64,000 nt of DNA from a bacterium (GCA_021108215.1 JAIORK010000018.1:1-64000), one strand, 5' to 3'. Shown: positions 10,143 through 18,917, numbered from the stretch's first letter. Made by a program: numbers and translations. Notes: a model not told the origin generated them from the letters alone.

Positions 10143-10367
10143 TTACTTTTCCCGAAGCGGGTCAAATAAATACTCCAACCCATTGAGCTTGATCTCATAA
10201 AGCAGTCCCAGCATGTGTCCTATTTCTCCGGGTGGAAAACCCTTTTGCTTGAACCAGACCACGTAGGTCTCGGGCAAATCAATAAGCAACCGGCCGGCAT
10301 ACTTGCCAAACGGCATCTTGGTATGAATAAATTTCAGAAAATATTCTTTGTCTGATGCAAGTTCCAT
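10143..10367 (-). CDS. DUF3820-family protein
   Basis: 74 residues. The core (MPFGKYAGRLLIDLPETYVVWF) is the signature of the DUF3820 family, small proteins of unknown biochemistry, some annotated as putative quorum-regulated factors. The ATG at 10367 has AGGAAG seven bases upstream; an in-frame extension upstream has no ribosome-binding site. It converges with the TPR gene, with only 71 bases between stops, and lies downstream of the hemerythrin-like gene and its terminator. Confidence 0.75.
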   Translation of the reverse strand: MELASDKEYFLKFIHTKMPFGKYAGRLLIDLPETYVVWFKQKGFPPGEIGHMLGLLYEIKLNGLEYLFDPLREK

Positions 10368-10473
10368 CGTGTCTTCCTGGTTTACGGTTTTGTTGAGCCG
10401 TGGTAAGCATACCAGACTTTGTCTCCGCGAGGGGCAAATTTCCAGCACAATTTTTTCTCGCATTGCTCAAAAC

Positions 10474-10516
10474 AAAAAGGCCCCGGAACTTCCGTCCCGG
10501 GACCTTCGTTTTTTTT
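10474..10516 (-). terminator. intrinsic terminator after the hemerythrin-like gene
   Basis: Read on the minus strand, GGTCCCGG pairs with CCGGGGCC across a short loop, followed by a run of T. It starts about 25 bases beyond the stop of the gene ending at 10542. The plus strand also has a long T run, so it may work in both directions. Confidence 0.7.
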
Positions 10517-10541
10517 CCAGTGCTACATAGATATTGCTTTT

Positions 10542-10940
10542 CTACGCACTCAATTCATCATACGCTTTAAACAACACATCTTCTTCCATCAAAATACGTT
10601 GCTTGAGGTTTGAAACCAATTCACCAAAATCGGACGCAAATGCATCCCCCGAACTCTCGCTGGTATATTTGTCAAAAAAAGCCAAAACCGCAGTGGTAAT
10701 CGTTTTCATGTCATCTTCAAACTCTTTAATCATCTGGGCGATAGACTCATTGGATTGCGCCGCTTTTTTCATATCAGGATAAAAATCAGAATCTTCATGT
10801 GCAAGGTGGGCCAACAAAGCATCCTTAATGCCAAAAAGCTCTTTGTTCCCCTCCTCAGTACCGATCTTGCTGCTATCCACTGCACCCAAGGCTGCGACCA
10901 GTGTTGCATGTTCCTCTTTCAATGTTTCAACAATCCCCAT
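10542..10940 (-). CDS. hemerythrin HHE-domain protein
   Basis: 132 residues. The sequence shows the spaced His/Glu pattern of HHE cation-binding proteins: LKEEHATL near the N-terminus, LLAHLAHEDSDFYP around 42-55, and a C-terminal helix with RILMEEDVLF. Such proteins hold a di-iron centre and bind O2 or sense oxygen, NO or iron. The ATG at 10940 follows AGGAGG. It is the second gene of a likely two-gene unit with the small gene at 10980-11222 (39-base gap) and is followed by an intrinsic terminator. Confidence 0.75.
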   Translation of the reverse strand: MGIVETLKEEHATLVAALGAVDSSKIGTEEGNKELFGIKDALLAHLAHEDSDFYPDMKKAAQSNESIAQMIKEFEDDMKTITTAVLAFFDKYTSESSGDAFASDFGELVSNLKQRILMEEDVLFKAYDELSA

Positions 10941-10979
10941 ATCCCACCTCCTGATGTGTCTGATTGAATCCACTGCTAA

Positions 10980-11222
10980 CTATTCACTCTGAATAATCGT
11001 CGCCAAATCTTCCGCCACAAGCGAGATGTTCCGATTGGTTTCAAAAAAAGTTCGAAATTCTTCAATATACTTTTGTACTTTTTCCGGAGATGCATCCTGT
11101 TTATACTTAAGCCGAAGACGACCTGCGAGTATTTTGGTGGCAATAAATTTGAAAGAAACGGCTTTCTCCCTGCCGAGAATCTCCAACCATCTTTTATCTG
11201 AACTGGCGGGTATTGTTTGCAT
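10980..11222 (-). CDS. conserved-looking protein of unknown function, 80 aa
   Basis: 80 residues, charged and probably helical (MQTIPASSDKRWLEILGREK at the start, YIEEFRTFFETNRNIS in the middle). The ATG at 11222 is preferred because AAGGA precedes it; the longer frame begins in a region without a ribosome-binding site. An overlapping frame on the same strand is a shadow. It sits directly upstream of the hemerythrin-like gene in the same direction, so the two probably share a transcript and may act in the same oxygen- or redox-related process. I do not recognise the family. Confidence 0.55.
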   Translation of the reverse strand: MQTIPASSDKRWLEILGREKAVSFKFIATKILAGRLRLKYKQDASPEKVQKYIEEFRTFFETNRNISLVAEDLATIIQSE

Positions 11223-11534
11223 AATAACATCCTTGCCATAACTTTTTGCTGCCCATAAAGTGTTCCCTGCGACCAAGGGAACACTGCTCGTTCACAACAA
11301 CTTTTATTAAAATTATATCATGTCTCACTGAAAACAAATATATTTATTCCGCTGTTCAAATCACCGGTTTATTCCTGAAACAATACAAAAACTCCCTGCT
11401 CCCGGTCTCTAAACAAACAGCGCCGGAACCAACCCGGTAATTGTTACTTTTTGTTACAATCCTGCAATACTCCTGCAATACTCCTTTGTTATGCTTACTC
11501 CGTCTCAAAATTATTTTCCTAAAGGAGGAGAAAA

Positions 11535-11993
11535 ATGAAATTATTACTTTTGATCGGAGTCGGGGTGCTGGTCATGGGCGGAATCGCGCTCATGACCGGA
11601 TGCGGCGGACCTCACAAACGGGTGTTTCACCGCTCGCCGGAGAAAATGGTAAACTTTATTACCCACAAAATTGCCGGCGAACTCAAACTCAACCAGGAAC
11701 AAAAAAGCACACTCAGCACAATCAAGGAGGAGCTCCTGGCCAGGCACAAAGCAAACCGGGGAGATCACAGCGCAATGTTCGAAGAAACCAAGGCAATGAT
11801 TCTTGCCGATCAAATTGATCCGGCCAAACTCAATGACATCATTAATAAAAAAATGAAGAAGCATGCGATGATAAAGGACTTTTTAGTATCGGAATTCGTA
11901 GAATTTCATGCCATACTAACTCCGGAGCAGCGTCAAATCATGGTAGACAAATTGACAAAGCACCATAAAAAATTTAACAAACACCATCAATAA
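11535..11993 (+). CDS. Spy/CpxP-like periplasmic lipoprotein
   Basis: 152 residues with a lipoprotein signal (hydrophobic core ending LMTGCGG, Cys about residue 23). The mature part is helical and charged, with two Spy/CpxP-like segments: LKLNQEQKSTLSTIKEEL (about 53-70) and LTPEQRQIMVDKL (about 128-140, like the LTXXQ motif), plus a His-rich end. Family members are periplasmic chaperones or metal/stress sensors that restrain a sensor kinase. A very good AAGGAGGAG precedes the ATG. It lies directly upstream of a response regulator and a kinase on the same strand, matching the usual cpx/zra-type arrangement. Confidence 0.75.
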   Translation: MKLLLLIGVGVLVMGGIALMTGCGGPHKRVFHRSPEKMVNFITHKIAGELKLNQEQKSTLSTIKEELLARHKANRGDHSAMFEETKAMILADQIDPAKLNDIINKKMKKHAMIKDFLVSEFVEFHAILTPEQRQIMVDKLTKHHKKFNKHHQ

Positions 11994-12009
11994 AAATCCA
12001 CAGGCGGAC

Positions 12010-12045
12010 CAGGTGAGCCTGAGGCTTGCCCGCCTCGGGCTCCCG
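12010..12045 (+). repeat. intergenic hairpin between spy-like and regulator genes
   Basis: GAGCCTGAGG pairs with CCTCGGGCTC (one mismatch) around a short CTTGCCCG loop. It belongs to the GGGCTTGCCC hairpin family seen elsewhere in the window. It may reduce read-through or stabilise the upstream message, but no T run follows, so it is not a classic terminator. Confidence 0.4.
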
Positions 12046-12072
12046 GCCTGCCTGTTTAAAGGAAGTCTGTCT

Positions 12073-12759
12073 ATGAACCGGACTGTTCTGATCATTGATG
12101 ATGATCAAAAACTCAACCATTTATTAAAAACCTATTTGTCAAAATACGGGTTTAGCGTTCAGACCGCCGTTCATCCGGTGGAAGGACTAAAAAAGCTTCA
12201 CCATCAGACCCCGGATATAATCATTCTGGATGTAATGCTCCCGGATCAAAACGGATTTGATGTCTGCAAAACCATCCGGCAGCAACACAGCACTCCTGTC
12301 ATCATGCTTACCGCCCGGGGTGAGGTGACAGACCGGGTATTGGGTCTGGAGTTGGGCGCAGATGATTATCTGCCCAAACCGTTTGAACCACGCGAACTGG
12401 TGGCCCGGATGCAAAGCATTCTTCGCCGGGGACACCACTCCCGATCCACAGAACTGCTCAAGACCCGTCACTTAACATTGGACCTCAACCGGCATGAAGC
12501 GCGCTTAGGAAAAAAAATACTCGACTTAAGTACTATGGAATTCGAGATCCTCAAACTGTTTGCCCAAAACCCGGGCCGGGTTTATTCCCGCGACCAACTG
12601 CTGGACCATATCCGCGGCATTGAGTGGGAAGCCTATAACCGATCAATAGATGTGCTGATCAGCCGTCTGCGCCAAAAATTGGCTGATGATCCCAAGCAGC
12701 CAAAGTTTATCAAGACCGTACGCGGCACCGGTTATATGCTGATTGATGAGGCGGTATAA
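12073..12759 (+). CDS. OmpR-family response regulator
   Basis: 228 residues. Receiver domain: acidic pocket IIDDD (about 7-11), phospho-acceptor Asp53 in ILDVMLPD, Thr in MLTAR, Lys in LPKPFEP. The C-terminal winged-helix DNA-binding domain ends with the YNRSIDVLISRLRQKL..FIKTVRGTGYML signature. The ATG at 12073 follows AAAGGAAG; the upstream in-frame extension is unlikely because it passes through the hairpin. The stop overlaps the kinase start by one base (TAATG), so translation is coupled. It probably controls the upstream Spy-like gene in response to envelope or metal stress (inferred). Confidence 0.92.
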   Translation: MNRTVLIIDDDQKLNHLLKTYLSKYGFSVQTAVHPVEGLKKLHHQTPDIIILDVMLPDQNGFDVCKTIRQQHSTPVIMLTARGEVTDRVLGLELGADDYLPKPFEPRELVARMQSILRRGHHSRSTELLKTRHLTLDLNRHEARLGKKILDLSTMEFEILKLFAQNPGRVYSRDQLLDHIRGIEWEAYNRSIDVLISRLRQKLADDPKQPKFIKTVRGTGYMLIDEAV

Positions 12760-14051
12760 TGCGAATTCACATCCGCCACAAACTGCACGGCTCAATTTTT
12801 TTCCCCATCCTGGGGGCGATTATCACCACCGGACTGATGGTGCTGTTTCTTTTTGGTGTGTTCCTGGCCGTCCTGAAACATCGCAGCGAAAACAGTCCCT
12901 TTAAAAAAAACATTCATGCCTATGTCCGTTACATTATCCATGATCTCGGCATCCCGCCGGATTATCAAAAAGCCCGGAAACTTTCACAGCAATTATTTAT
13001 CGGAATTCGCTTTGAATCCCCGGAAATGGCCTGGAGCACATCGGAAAAACTACCCTCTCTGTCCAAGGCGGAGGGCATCCTTGCGCGGACACATAAAAAA
13101 TATCCCGGTTATCTCATCGTCCCGGTTGACTACGGAGCCTTCTTATTCCGGCCGGAATTCAAACGCGCTTCTCCGCCGATTAATCCCCTGTTCTTCCTAC
13201 CGTTCTTTGCCGTCCTAATCCTGATTTTTTTAGGTGTCTGGCTCTGGATTCAACGGATTCTGCACCCGCTGATTTTGCTCAACCAGGGTGTGCAGGCGCT
13301 GAGCCGGGGAAAACTTGACCATGTTATCCCCGGCAACCGGCAGGACGAACTGGGACGGCTCGCCGTGTCCTTCAATCATATGGCAACACGCCTCCGGGAG
13401 ATGATGAAAAGCAAGGACCAGATGCTCCTGGACATCAGCCATGAAATTCGCTCACCGCTCACGCGCATGAAGGTGGCCCTGGAACTGCTACCGCCGTCTA
13501 AAAACAAACACAGCCTGAAAGAGGACGTCACGGATATGGAACGAATGATCCATCGGATTCTGGAAGCCGGAAGAATTGAAAATTCCCAACTGGTGCCCCG
13601 AAAAAAAGACTTCTCCCTCTCCGTACTCATTAAAACCCTTTTAAAAAACCGGCAGGCAGACACGCCGCGTTTGATATTTAAAAATTCCAGGGAACGCGGC
13701 ATCCTTCATGCCGATCCGGAACAAATCCAAACCGTTCTGGAAAATATTTTTGAAAATGCCCTCAAATATTCAACACCCGAAAGCGGCCCGGTACGCATCG
13801 TCTTAAACCAAAACCAAATGCAGATAACCCTTACGGTGACGGACAACGGTCAAGGTATTCCCGAACAGGCTCTGCCCCGAATTTTCGAACCTTTTTACCG
13901 GGTTGATCCTGCGCGGGCCAAAACCATTGGCGGCTTTGGCTTGGGTCTGAGCATTTGCAAACGCATTGTCGAGGCACATGCCGGGCAGATTGCCGTGCAG
14001 AGCCAACTTGGCAAAGGTACGACCGTGACCCTTACTTTGCCTGTAAAATAA
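12759..14051 (+). CDS. membrane sensor histidine kinase
   Basis: 430 residues: TM1 (about 13-38), periplasmic sensor of roughly 100 residues, TM2 (about 143-165), HAMP (166-218), HisKA with the phospho-acceptor His228 in DISHEIRSPLT, and HATPase with the N box (ENIFENALKYS), G1 (DNGQGI), F (FEPFYRVD) and G2 (GGFGLGLSICK) motifs all intact. It is the partner of the overlapping OmpR-family regulator. Size and layout resemble the CpxA/EnvZ type, and with the upstream Spy-like protein they suggest an envelope-stress circuit. The sensor domain is too divergent to name a signal. Confidence 0.92.
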   Translation: MRIHIRHKLHGSIFFPILGAIITTGLMVLFLFGVFLAVLKHRSENSPFKKNIHAYVRYIIHDLGIPPDYQKARKLSQQLFIGIRFESPEMAWSTSEKLPSLSKAEGILARTHKKYPGYLIVPVDYGAFLFRPEFKRASPPINPLFFLPFFAVLILIFLGVWLWIQRILHPLILLNQGVQALSRGKLDHVIPGNRQDELGRLAVSFNHMATRLREMMKSKDQMLLDISHEIRSPLTRMKVALELLPPSKNKHSLKEDVTDMERMIHRILEAGRIENSQLVPRKKDFSLSVLIKTLLKNRQADTPRLIFKNSRERGILHADPEQIQTVLENIFENALKYSTPESGPVRIVLNQNQMQITLTVTDNGQGIPEQALPRIFEPFYRVDPARAKTIGGFGLGLSICKRIVEAHAGQIAVQSQLGKGTTVTLTLPVK

Positions 14052-14230
14052 TGTGTTCCGCCTTCTCATTTCCAACGCGTATCCTCCTTGCCTGGGATTT
14101 TTTTCAATGTAACCCCTTTTCTTCTCCACCCGTATCACTTTTGAGCGCCTGATTATTTCATACCCCATTTTTTTTATTCTGGCGTATGATGATGGCTGAT
14201 ATATTTCACACTTAAATCAGGAGGTAAAAC

Positions 14231-15919
14231 ATGTTTCGAAAATTTTCCATACTTTTTTATACACTTATCCTTATTCTCACCCAGGGGATTCTCTCCCCTG
14301 CCGCTTCTGCGGCAGCCGGCAGAACATCAAGCTTTATTAAAAAAGTCACTGTATTCTCCGACCGCGCTCTGGTCGTGCGCCAGGCCAAAATTACATTGGT
14401 GCCGGGCGAGCGCACCATTCGATTCCACCGGATGACCGGCAGTATGGACCCCAATTCAGTTCAGATCAAAGGCTACGGACCTGCCATGATCAAGGGGGTC
14501 AAAGTCGAGCCGGTTTATATGGAAGCAGGACAGGATGCAGACCTTAATCTGCTCACCGAAAAACTGGAAACCATCCAAAACCGGATCGCCATGGTCAAAG
14601 ACCAAATCAGCCATGCCAAACAGGAGAAAAAATTTATCGAGGCCATTGCCAAACGTCTGACAACAGCAACCGAGAAATCAGAGCAAGCCGAGCTTGATCC
14701 TAAAAAATGGATTGATATGGTAAGTTTTTACCGCAACAAGCTGGATAAGCTGGATAAAGAAATGCGCGTGAATACTTCGGCATTGAAACCCTTGATGGAT
14801 AAAAAAAATAAACTGGAGCGGGAAATCAATGACCTGCGCAACCGTATCCAGTATACAAAATACGATATCAGCGTTATTGTGACTGCAACGGCTGAGGGTC
14901 AGGCCACGCTTGATCTAAGCTATATTGTGCTGGGTCCGAACTGGCAGCCCCGTTATGATGTCCGGGCTGATTCAAAAAAAGCCGCGATCCAGGTCGCGTA
15001 TCACGCCATGATCCGGCAAAATACCGGCGAAGACTGGCGTCGTGCCCGGCTGCTGCTCTCCACCGCCAAACCGCAAGCCGGGGACAAACATCCTGAGCTC
15101 GCTGCCTGGCGCGTCCGGCCCTACACCCCGCCACCGCCTCGGCGTTCATCCGCCAAAAAAAAGCGTTCCTTCTCTAAGATGAAATCCATGGCCGCACCGG
15201 TGATGAAATTTTCTGATGCTGAATCAGCGCTCGACAATGCAGCGCCGCAACCGGAAGCCATCTCATACATTGAAGCAGAGGCCAAAACCGGCGGGACCGC
15301 TGTTTATTTCGATATCAAAGGCAAGCATACTGTCAAAAGCGATAATCAGCCGCATCAGGTTACCATTATGGTCAAAAGTTTTCCCGCAACTTTTAAATAC
15401 TCCGCTGTTCCCAAGCTGGTCAAACAGGCTTATCTCAAAGCTGAAATAACCAATGATACGGATTTTCCGCTCCTGGCCGGCGAAACTAATATTTTTTTAG
15501 ATAACAATTTTGTGGCCAGTGGCAGTATTAATACCATCGCACCGTCTGAAACTTTCTGGACTTTCCTGGGTATTGATGAGGGGATTAAAGTTGAATACAA
15601 TCTGATTAACCGCGAGCAGTCAAAACCCGGCATGTTCGGTAACAAAATAAAAATCACCTTTGATTATCTTATCAAGGTGACCAATCATAAAAAACAATCA
15701 CATGATCTGGTAATCCAGGACCAGCTTCCGCTGCCGGCGCATCGCGATATCCAGGTTGAGCTGATCAGCCCGGTCTACAAACAAAATGATAAAACCTTTA
15801 CCAAAAACAATGAAAATTTACTGGAATGGAAAAAAACGCTCAAACCGGGTGAGATCATTAAAATCCCATTAAAATTTACTGTGACCCATCCGGAAAATAT
15901 GCGGGTGGAGGGATTGTAA
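14231..15919 (+). CDS. MuiA-family (DUF4140/DUF4139) exported protein
   Basis: 562 residues. A signal peptide (ending around SAAA, residue 28) precedes the DUF4140 N-terminal region (ITLVPGERTIRFHRMTGSMDP), a coiled-coil segment (about 100-205, with alternating Lys/Glu), and a DUF4139 C-terminal region (LGPNWQPRYDVRADS; later TGEDWRRARLLLSTAKP). These are marks of the mucoidy-inhibitor MuiA family, whose molecular role is unknown. The ATG follows AGGAGG. It stands alone, with its own upstream region and a palindromic repeat after its stop. Confidence 0.8.
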   Translation: MFRKFSILFYTLILILTQGILSPAASAAAGRTSSFIKKVTVFSDRALVVRQAKITLVPGERTIRFHRMTGSMDPNSVQIKGYGPAMIKGVKVEPVYMEAGQDADLNLLTEKLETIQNRIAMVKDQISHAKQEKKFIEAIAKRLTTATEKSEQAELDPKKWIDMVSFYRNKLDKLDKEMRVNTSALKPLMDKKNKLEREINDLRNRIQYTKYDISVIVTATAEGQATLDLSYIVLGPNWQPRYDVRADSKKAAIQVAYHAMIRQNTGEDWRRARLLLSTAKPQAGDKHPELAAWRVRPYTPPPPRRSSAKKKRSFSKMKSMAAPVMKFSDAESALDNAAPQPEAISYIEAEAKTGGTAVYFDIKGKHTVKSDNQPHQVTIMVKSFPATFKYSAVPKLVKQAYLKAEITNDTDFPLLAGETNIFLDNNFVASGSINTIAPSETFWTFLGIDEGIKVEYNLINREQSKPGMFGNKIKITFDYLIKVTNHKKQSHDLVIQDQLPLPAHRDIQVELISPVYKQNDKTFTKNNENLLEWKKTLKPGEIIKIPLKFTVTHPENMRVEGL

Positions 15920-15935
15920 TTATTTCAGAATTCTG

Positions 15936-15967
15936 TTGTAGGGAATGGTCGCGACCATTCCCTACAA
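15936..15967. repeat. 32-bp perfect palindrome
   Basis: Arm TTGTAGGGAATGGTCG pairs with its exact complement. It belongs to the GTAGGG..CCCTAC family found several more times in this window. It lies 17 bases past the stop of the DUF4139 gene and may help end or stabilise its transcript. Confidence 0.75.
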
Positions 15968-16013
15968 CCAGCACCTTTACTTTGGAGATGCCTTTGCGAT
16001 CTGCGTTAACCAC

Positions 16014-16056
16014 AAAAAGACGCATGGAACTTATTTACCTTCCATGCGTCTTTTTT
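16014..16056 (-). terminator. strong intrinsic terminator after the HAD gene
   Basis: On the minus strand GACGCATGGAA pairs with TTCCATGCGTC around a ten-base loop, followed by TTTTTG. It begins immediately after the stop codon of the gene at 16056-16706. The same stem has six T on the other strand, so it can also stop transcripts arriving from the left. Confidence 0.85.
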
Positions 16057-16706
16057 CAAACCAATTCCAGCAACTCTTGGGGCGCATGAATAATTTTATC
16101 CGCCCCATTCTCCCATAATTCATCCTCTGCGCGAAATCCCCAGCTCACACCGACCGCAAACATCCCGGCCGCCCTGGCTGTCTGCATATCGGTTTTGGAA
16201 TCCCCAACATAGAGAATGGCTTCTACTGAAATCCCCAGCATCTCGGCTATCTTGAGCGCCCCGTCGGGCGCCGGTTTATGCGGCATGGTATCTTGTGCCC
16301 CCAGCACAACATCAAACACTGTTCCGGGAAGTAATGCCTTTACACATGCTTGGGTAAACGCATGTGGTTTGTTGGAAAGAACCGCAAGTTGTGTGCCTTT
16401 CGCCTGGAGTTGTCCTAATAGTTCCGTAATGCCGGAGTAAGGATTACTTTTATTTTTCCATCGGCGGTCATATTCTTCTGCCGCTTCACTGGCAACACGC
16501 TTGATAGTTGCCGCATCCCGGGCCGCTTCCGGCAAAGCATCAACAATCAATTGTTTCAAACCCAGCCCCACCATTTGTTTATAGTGTTCAATACTGTGGT
16601 CCGGATACTGATTTTTTTCCAAGACACAATTTACCGCATCTGCAATATCTTCGATCGTGTCGAGTAGTGTTCCGTCCAGATCAAATATCACTGCTTGGTA
16701 TGGCAT
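16056..16706 (-). CDS. HAD-superfamily phosphatase, phosphoglycolate phosphatase-like
   Basis: 216 residues with all HAD motifs: I, FDLDGTLLDT (nucleophile Asp9, Asp11); II, LSNKP (about 117); III/IV, HKPAPDG (Lys about 144) and YVGDSKTDMQTARAAG (about 165). The cap insert after motif I is helical (C1/C2a type), as in Gph/PpaX enzymes. It probably hydrolyses a small phosphorylated metabolite such as 2-phosphoglycolate in the cytoplasm; the substrate is not certain from sequence. It is monocistronic with a clear terminator. Confidence 0.85.
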   Translation of the reverse strand: MPYQAVIFDLDGTLLDTIEDIADAVNCVLEKNQYPDHSIEHYKQMVGLGLKQLIVDALPEAARDAATIKRVASEAAEEYDRRWKNKSNPYSGITELLGQLQAKGTQLAVLSNKPHAFTQACVKALLPGTVFDVVLGAQDTMPHKPAPDGALKIAEMLGISVEAILYVGDSKTDMQTARAAGMFAVGVSWGFRAEDELWENGADKIIHAPQELLELV

Positions 16707-16829
16707 AAAAACTCCTATCTGTTTCTATCCGCGGAAAACCGACTTTTTATTTAAACTCATTTTCAATATATCAAGCGTCCATTATTTGGAGCAACTATTT
16801 TTTCCACCCATTATAATCGGTTTTCGAAT

Positions 16830-17138
16830 TTAAACTCTAACCGTCGTTGCTCGTTTGGAAATAAGCTCAATCTTCAGTCTGGCATTGAGTGCTTTGGCAA
16901 TTTTCTGTAATGACCGAACCTCGATATTTTCATAATTGGCGTTTTCCCATTTGGAAATAGTCTGCTGGGTGGTATGTAATTTCTTCGCCAATGCCTTTTG
17001 GGTTAAATGCTGTTTGCGGCGCAGCACAGCAATTTTAACCGCCACTTCGGCCATGACCAGTTCTTCTTCATAAATTTTTCTAAATGTTCTGTTTTTCAGT
17101 TCTTTCTCAAGAATATCTTTATGCTTAATGATCTTCAT
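16830..17138 (-). CDS. XRE-family antitoxin, HigA-like
   Basis: 102 residues. A helical N-terminal region (LKNRTFRKIYEEELVMAEVAVKI) is followed by a helix-turn-helix of the XRE type (HLTQKALAKKLHTTQQTISKWENANYENIEVRSLQKIAKAL). This is the usual form of HigA antitoxins whose toxin gene lies upstream. Here the toxin-gene remnant is found 4.7 kb away, at 21869-22119, beyond a transposon insertion. The ATG at 17138 follows GGCGGG. A promoter overlapping a palindromic operator lies just upstream, so the orphan antitoxin can still be expressed. Confidence 0.75.
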   Translation of the reverse strand: MKIIKHKDILEKELKNRTFRKIYEEELVMAEVAVKIAVLRRKQHLTQKALAKKLHTTQQTISKWENANYENIEVRSLQKIAKALNARLKIELISKRATTVRV

Positions 17139-17162
17139 AATTCGCCCGCCTTTCCCACCGCA

Positions 17163-17191
17163 AGCATACACCTTATAAGGTGTTCTGTCAA
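17163..17191 (-). promoter_or_regulatory. promoter with overlapping palindromic operator for the higA-like gene
   Basis: Read on the minus strand: TTGACA (17191-17186), a 17-base spacer, then TATGCT (17168-17163). The spacer contains a perfect 16-bp palindrome ACACCTTATAAGGTGT (17168-17183), the expected kind of binding site for a dimeric XRE antitoxin. The first base of the -35 box abuts the transposon target duplication, so the promoter survived the insertion. Confidence 0.65.
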
Positions 17192-17208
17192 TACCGGTTA
17201 TTCAAATT
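17192..17208 (+). repeat. left copy of a 17-bp target-site duplication
   Basis: TACCGGTTATTCAAATT directly abuts the TGTC end of the left IS copy. The identical sequence abuts the GACA end of the right IS copy at 21863. It includes the last codons and stop of the higB-like gene. Confidence 0.75.
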
Positions 17209-17694
17209 TGTCGCAGCAAAATGATAATGTCCTATTCTGACAAAATAGAAATGTCCTGTTTTATACTATCGCCAACTTATCCACGAAAGGAAGTTGGCTA
17301 TGCGAAAAAATATTATCCCCATGAGCACTAAAGAACTCAAAAAACTGCATTTAATCAAAAAAGCTGATGAAAAACTTATGACTCAAGCCCAGGCAGCCGA
17401 TTTATTAGACATAACCGAGCGCCAATTCAAACGAATCATACAAAATTATCGTCTGCTGGGAGAACGCGGACTCGTTCATCAACTGCGCGACAAATCTTCT
17501 AATAGAAACTTTTCCGATCATTTCAAGAAATCCATTGTTTACATCTATCAAAAGAATTTTTTAGGCTATAAGCCTACCTTTTTCACCGAAAAACTTGCCT
17601 CTGAGTTTAATATTTCCCTCAGTAAAGAGTCTGTTCAGATTACTCTTGCTGAACACACTCTCTGGACTGTTCGAAAAAAGAGGCTCAAACACAG
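17209..17694 (+). mobile_element. IS1202-like copy 1, 3'-truncated
   Basis: The first 486 bases are almost identical to the left part of the full copy at 20446. The match stops abruptly after AAACACAG, where the IS3-family element begins. The rest of this copy is absent on the far side of the IS3 element, so a deletion accompanied or followed the IS3 insertion. Confidence 0.8.
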
Positions 17695-17737
17695 TGGAGT
17701 GCACCCCATAACTGGAGAATTATTTGGCCAAAGTTAG
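17300..17737 (+). pseudogene. truncated IS1202-like transposase (N-terminal fragment)
   Basis: Starts with MRKNIIPMSTKELKK and keeps the helix-turn-helix part (QAADLLDITERQFKR). It follows the full copy for about 130 residues, then runs into IS3-derived sequence and stops. All catalytic DDE residues are missing. Confidence 0.85.
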
Positions 17738-18590
17738 GACGACCTGTCCTGTCCTAGTGATGCTTTTCGCTTCTTGTCCTGTAATATAGCCTCGAACTCT
17801 GCTGGCGGCAAGTACTGAATACCGGAGTGAACACGTTTTTGATTATAAACGGCTTCGATGAACTGCGGGATTCGTTCCACCACATCCGTAAAACTCTCGT
17901 ACTGGCAAAGATGAACTTCTTCGTTTTTTAATGTTTTCATAAAGGATTCCGCAAACGCATTGTCATACGGATTTCCGGCAGCCGACATGCTGATCTGAAA
18001 CTGGTGATTTTTCAAAATCTCCACGTAATCGTTGCACGCATACTGCACACCCCGGTCCGAATGGTGGATGATGCCAGGGTCAGGATTTCGCATTTGAATG
18101 GCCATTTGTAAAGCCGCCACGGTTAATTCGTGCCGAATGCTCTTGGATATTGCCCAACCCACCACTCGCCGCGAGAAAATATCCAAAATAACCGCCAGAT
18201 AAACGAAGCCGGTCAAAATCCGGATATACGTAATATCTGAAACCCACACTTGATTGATACCGGTCACTTCCAGACCTTTGAGCTGATTTGGATATACCGG
18301 GTACTTGTGATTCGAATCCGTGGTTGTGATAAACCGCTTCTTTACCTGCCGGAACAGGTTATGCGCCCGCATGATTCACAGCAGTCGTTTTTTATTCACC
18401 ACCAATCCGTATTGGCGCCATAACTGGACCTTGAGCGTCCGATGGCCGAAGCAGGAATATTCGGCCTGCAACTGTTCGATTTTATCCCGTAATTCCGCCT
18501 CGGCCTCATCCCGCAGGACTCGGGATATTTAGGGCCGATAATAATACGTAGATGCGCTCAAACCCATCATTTCGCATCCTTTCCGGACCG
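17734..18590 (-). pseudogene. IS3-family transposase OrfB, broken by two stop codons
   Basis: The integrase core is complete in the C-terminal 212 codons: Asp in VSDITYI, Asp in HHSDRGVQYA, Glu in NAFAESFMKTLK. The upstream part of the same frame (YYYRP..ISRVLRDEAEAELR.., then NKKRLL..IMRAHNL) is interrupted by TAA at 18531-18529 and TGA at 18378-18376. Each is one base away from a sense codon (AAA and CGA), so the enzyme has been killed by point mutations. Confidence 0.8.
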
Positions 18591-18917
18591 TTCCGTGTTC
18601 CCGCCAGTGACGACGTACCCACTCGACCTTCTCATGGACGCTGAGGTCTCGTTGAGTTTTTTTAAAAGGTCAATCTGGAGGCTTAGTTCTCCAACTTTTT
18701 TCTTGTACATATCCAGTTCGTGCATCATCTTTTTTTCGTTGACCGTGGGATGCACACGCATGCTTCCATCGTGAATTTGCCGCTGCCAACGATCTATGAC
18801 CGAGCCAGCCAAGTTGTGTTCCCGCGCTGCCTGCGATTTCGTCAAACCACCGCTGTCGATCCTGACAATCAAATTTCTCTTGAAATCTTCTTCAAAATGG
18901 CGATACTGTTTCTTCAT
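18567..18917 (-). CDS. IS3-family OrfA
   Basis: 116 residues: a helix-turn-helix (FKRNLIVRIDSGGLTKSQAAREHNLAGSVIDRWQRQ) followed by a leucine-zipper-like helix (ELDMYKKKVGELSLQIDLLKKL). This is the DNA-binding and dimerisation half of an IS3 transposase, normally fused to OrfB by a -1 frameshift. The reading frame is intact, but OrfB is not, so it would yield no active transposase by itself. Confidence 0.75.
   Translation of the reverse strand: MKKQYRHFEEDFKRNLIVRIDSGGLTKSQAAREHNLAGSVIDRWQRQIHDGSMRVHPTVNEKKMMHELDMYKKKVGELSLQIDLLKKLNETSASMRRSSGYVVTGGNTERSGKDAK

Noticed and set aside
16707-16829. AAAACCGA..TCGGTTTT pairing between the HAD and higA-like genes
   Set aside because: The arms are short and about 70 bases apart, so it is not a credible terminator or operator.
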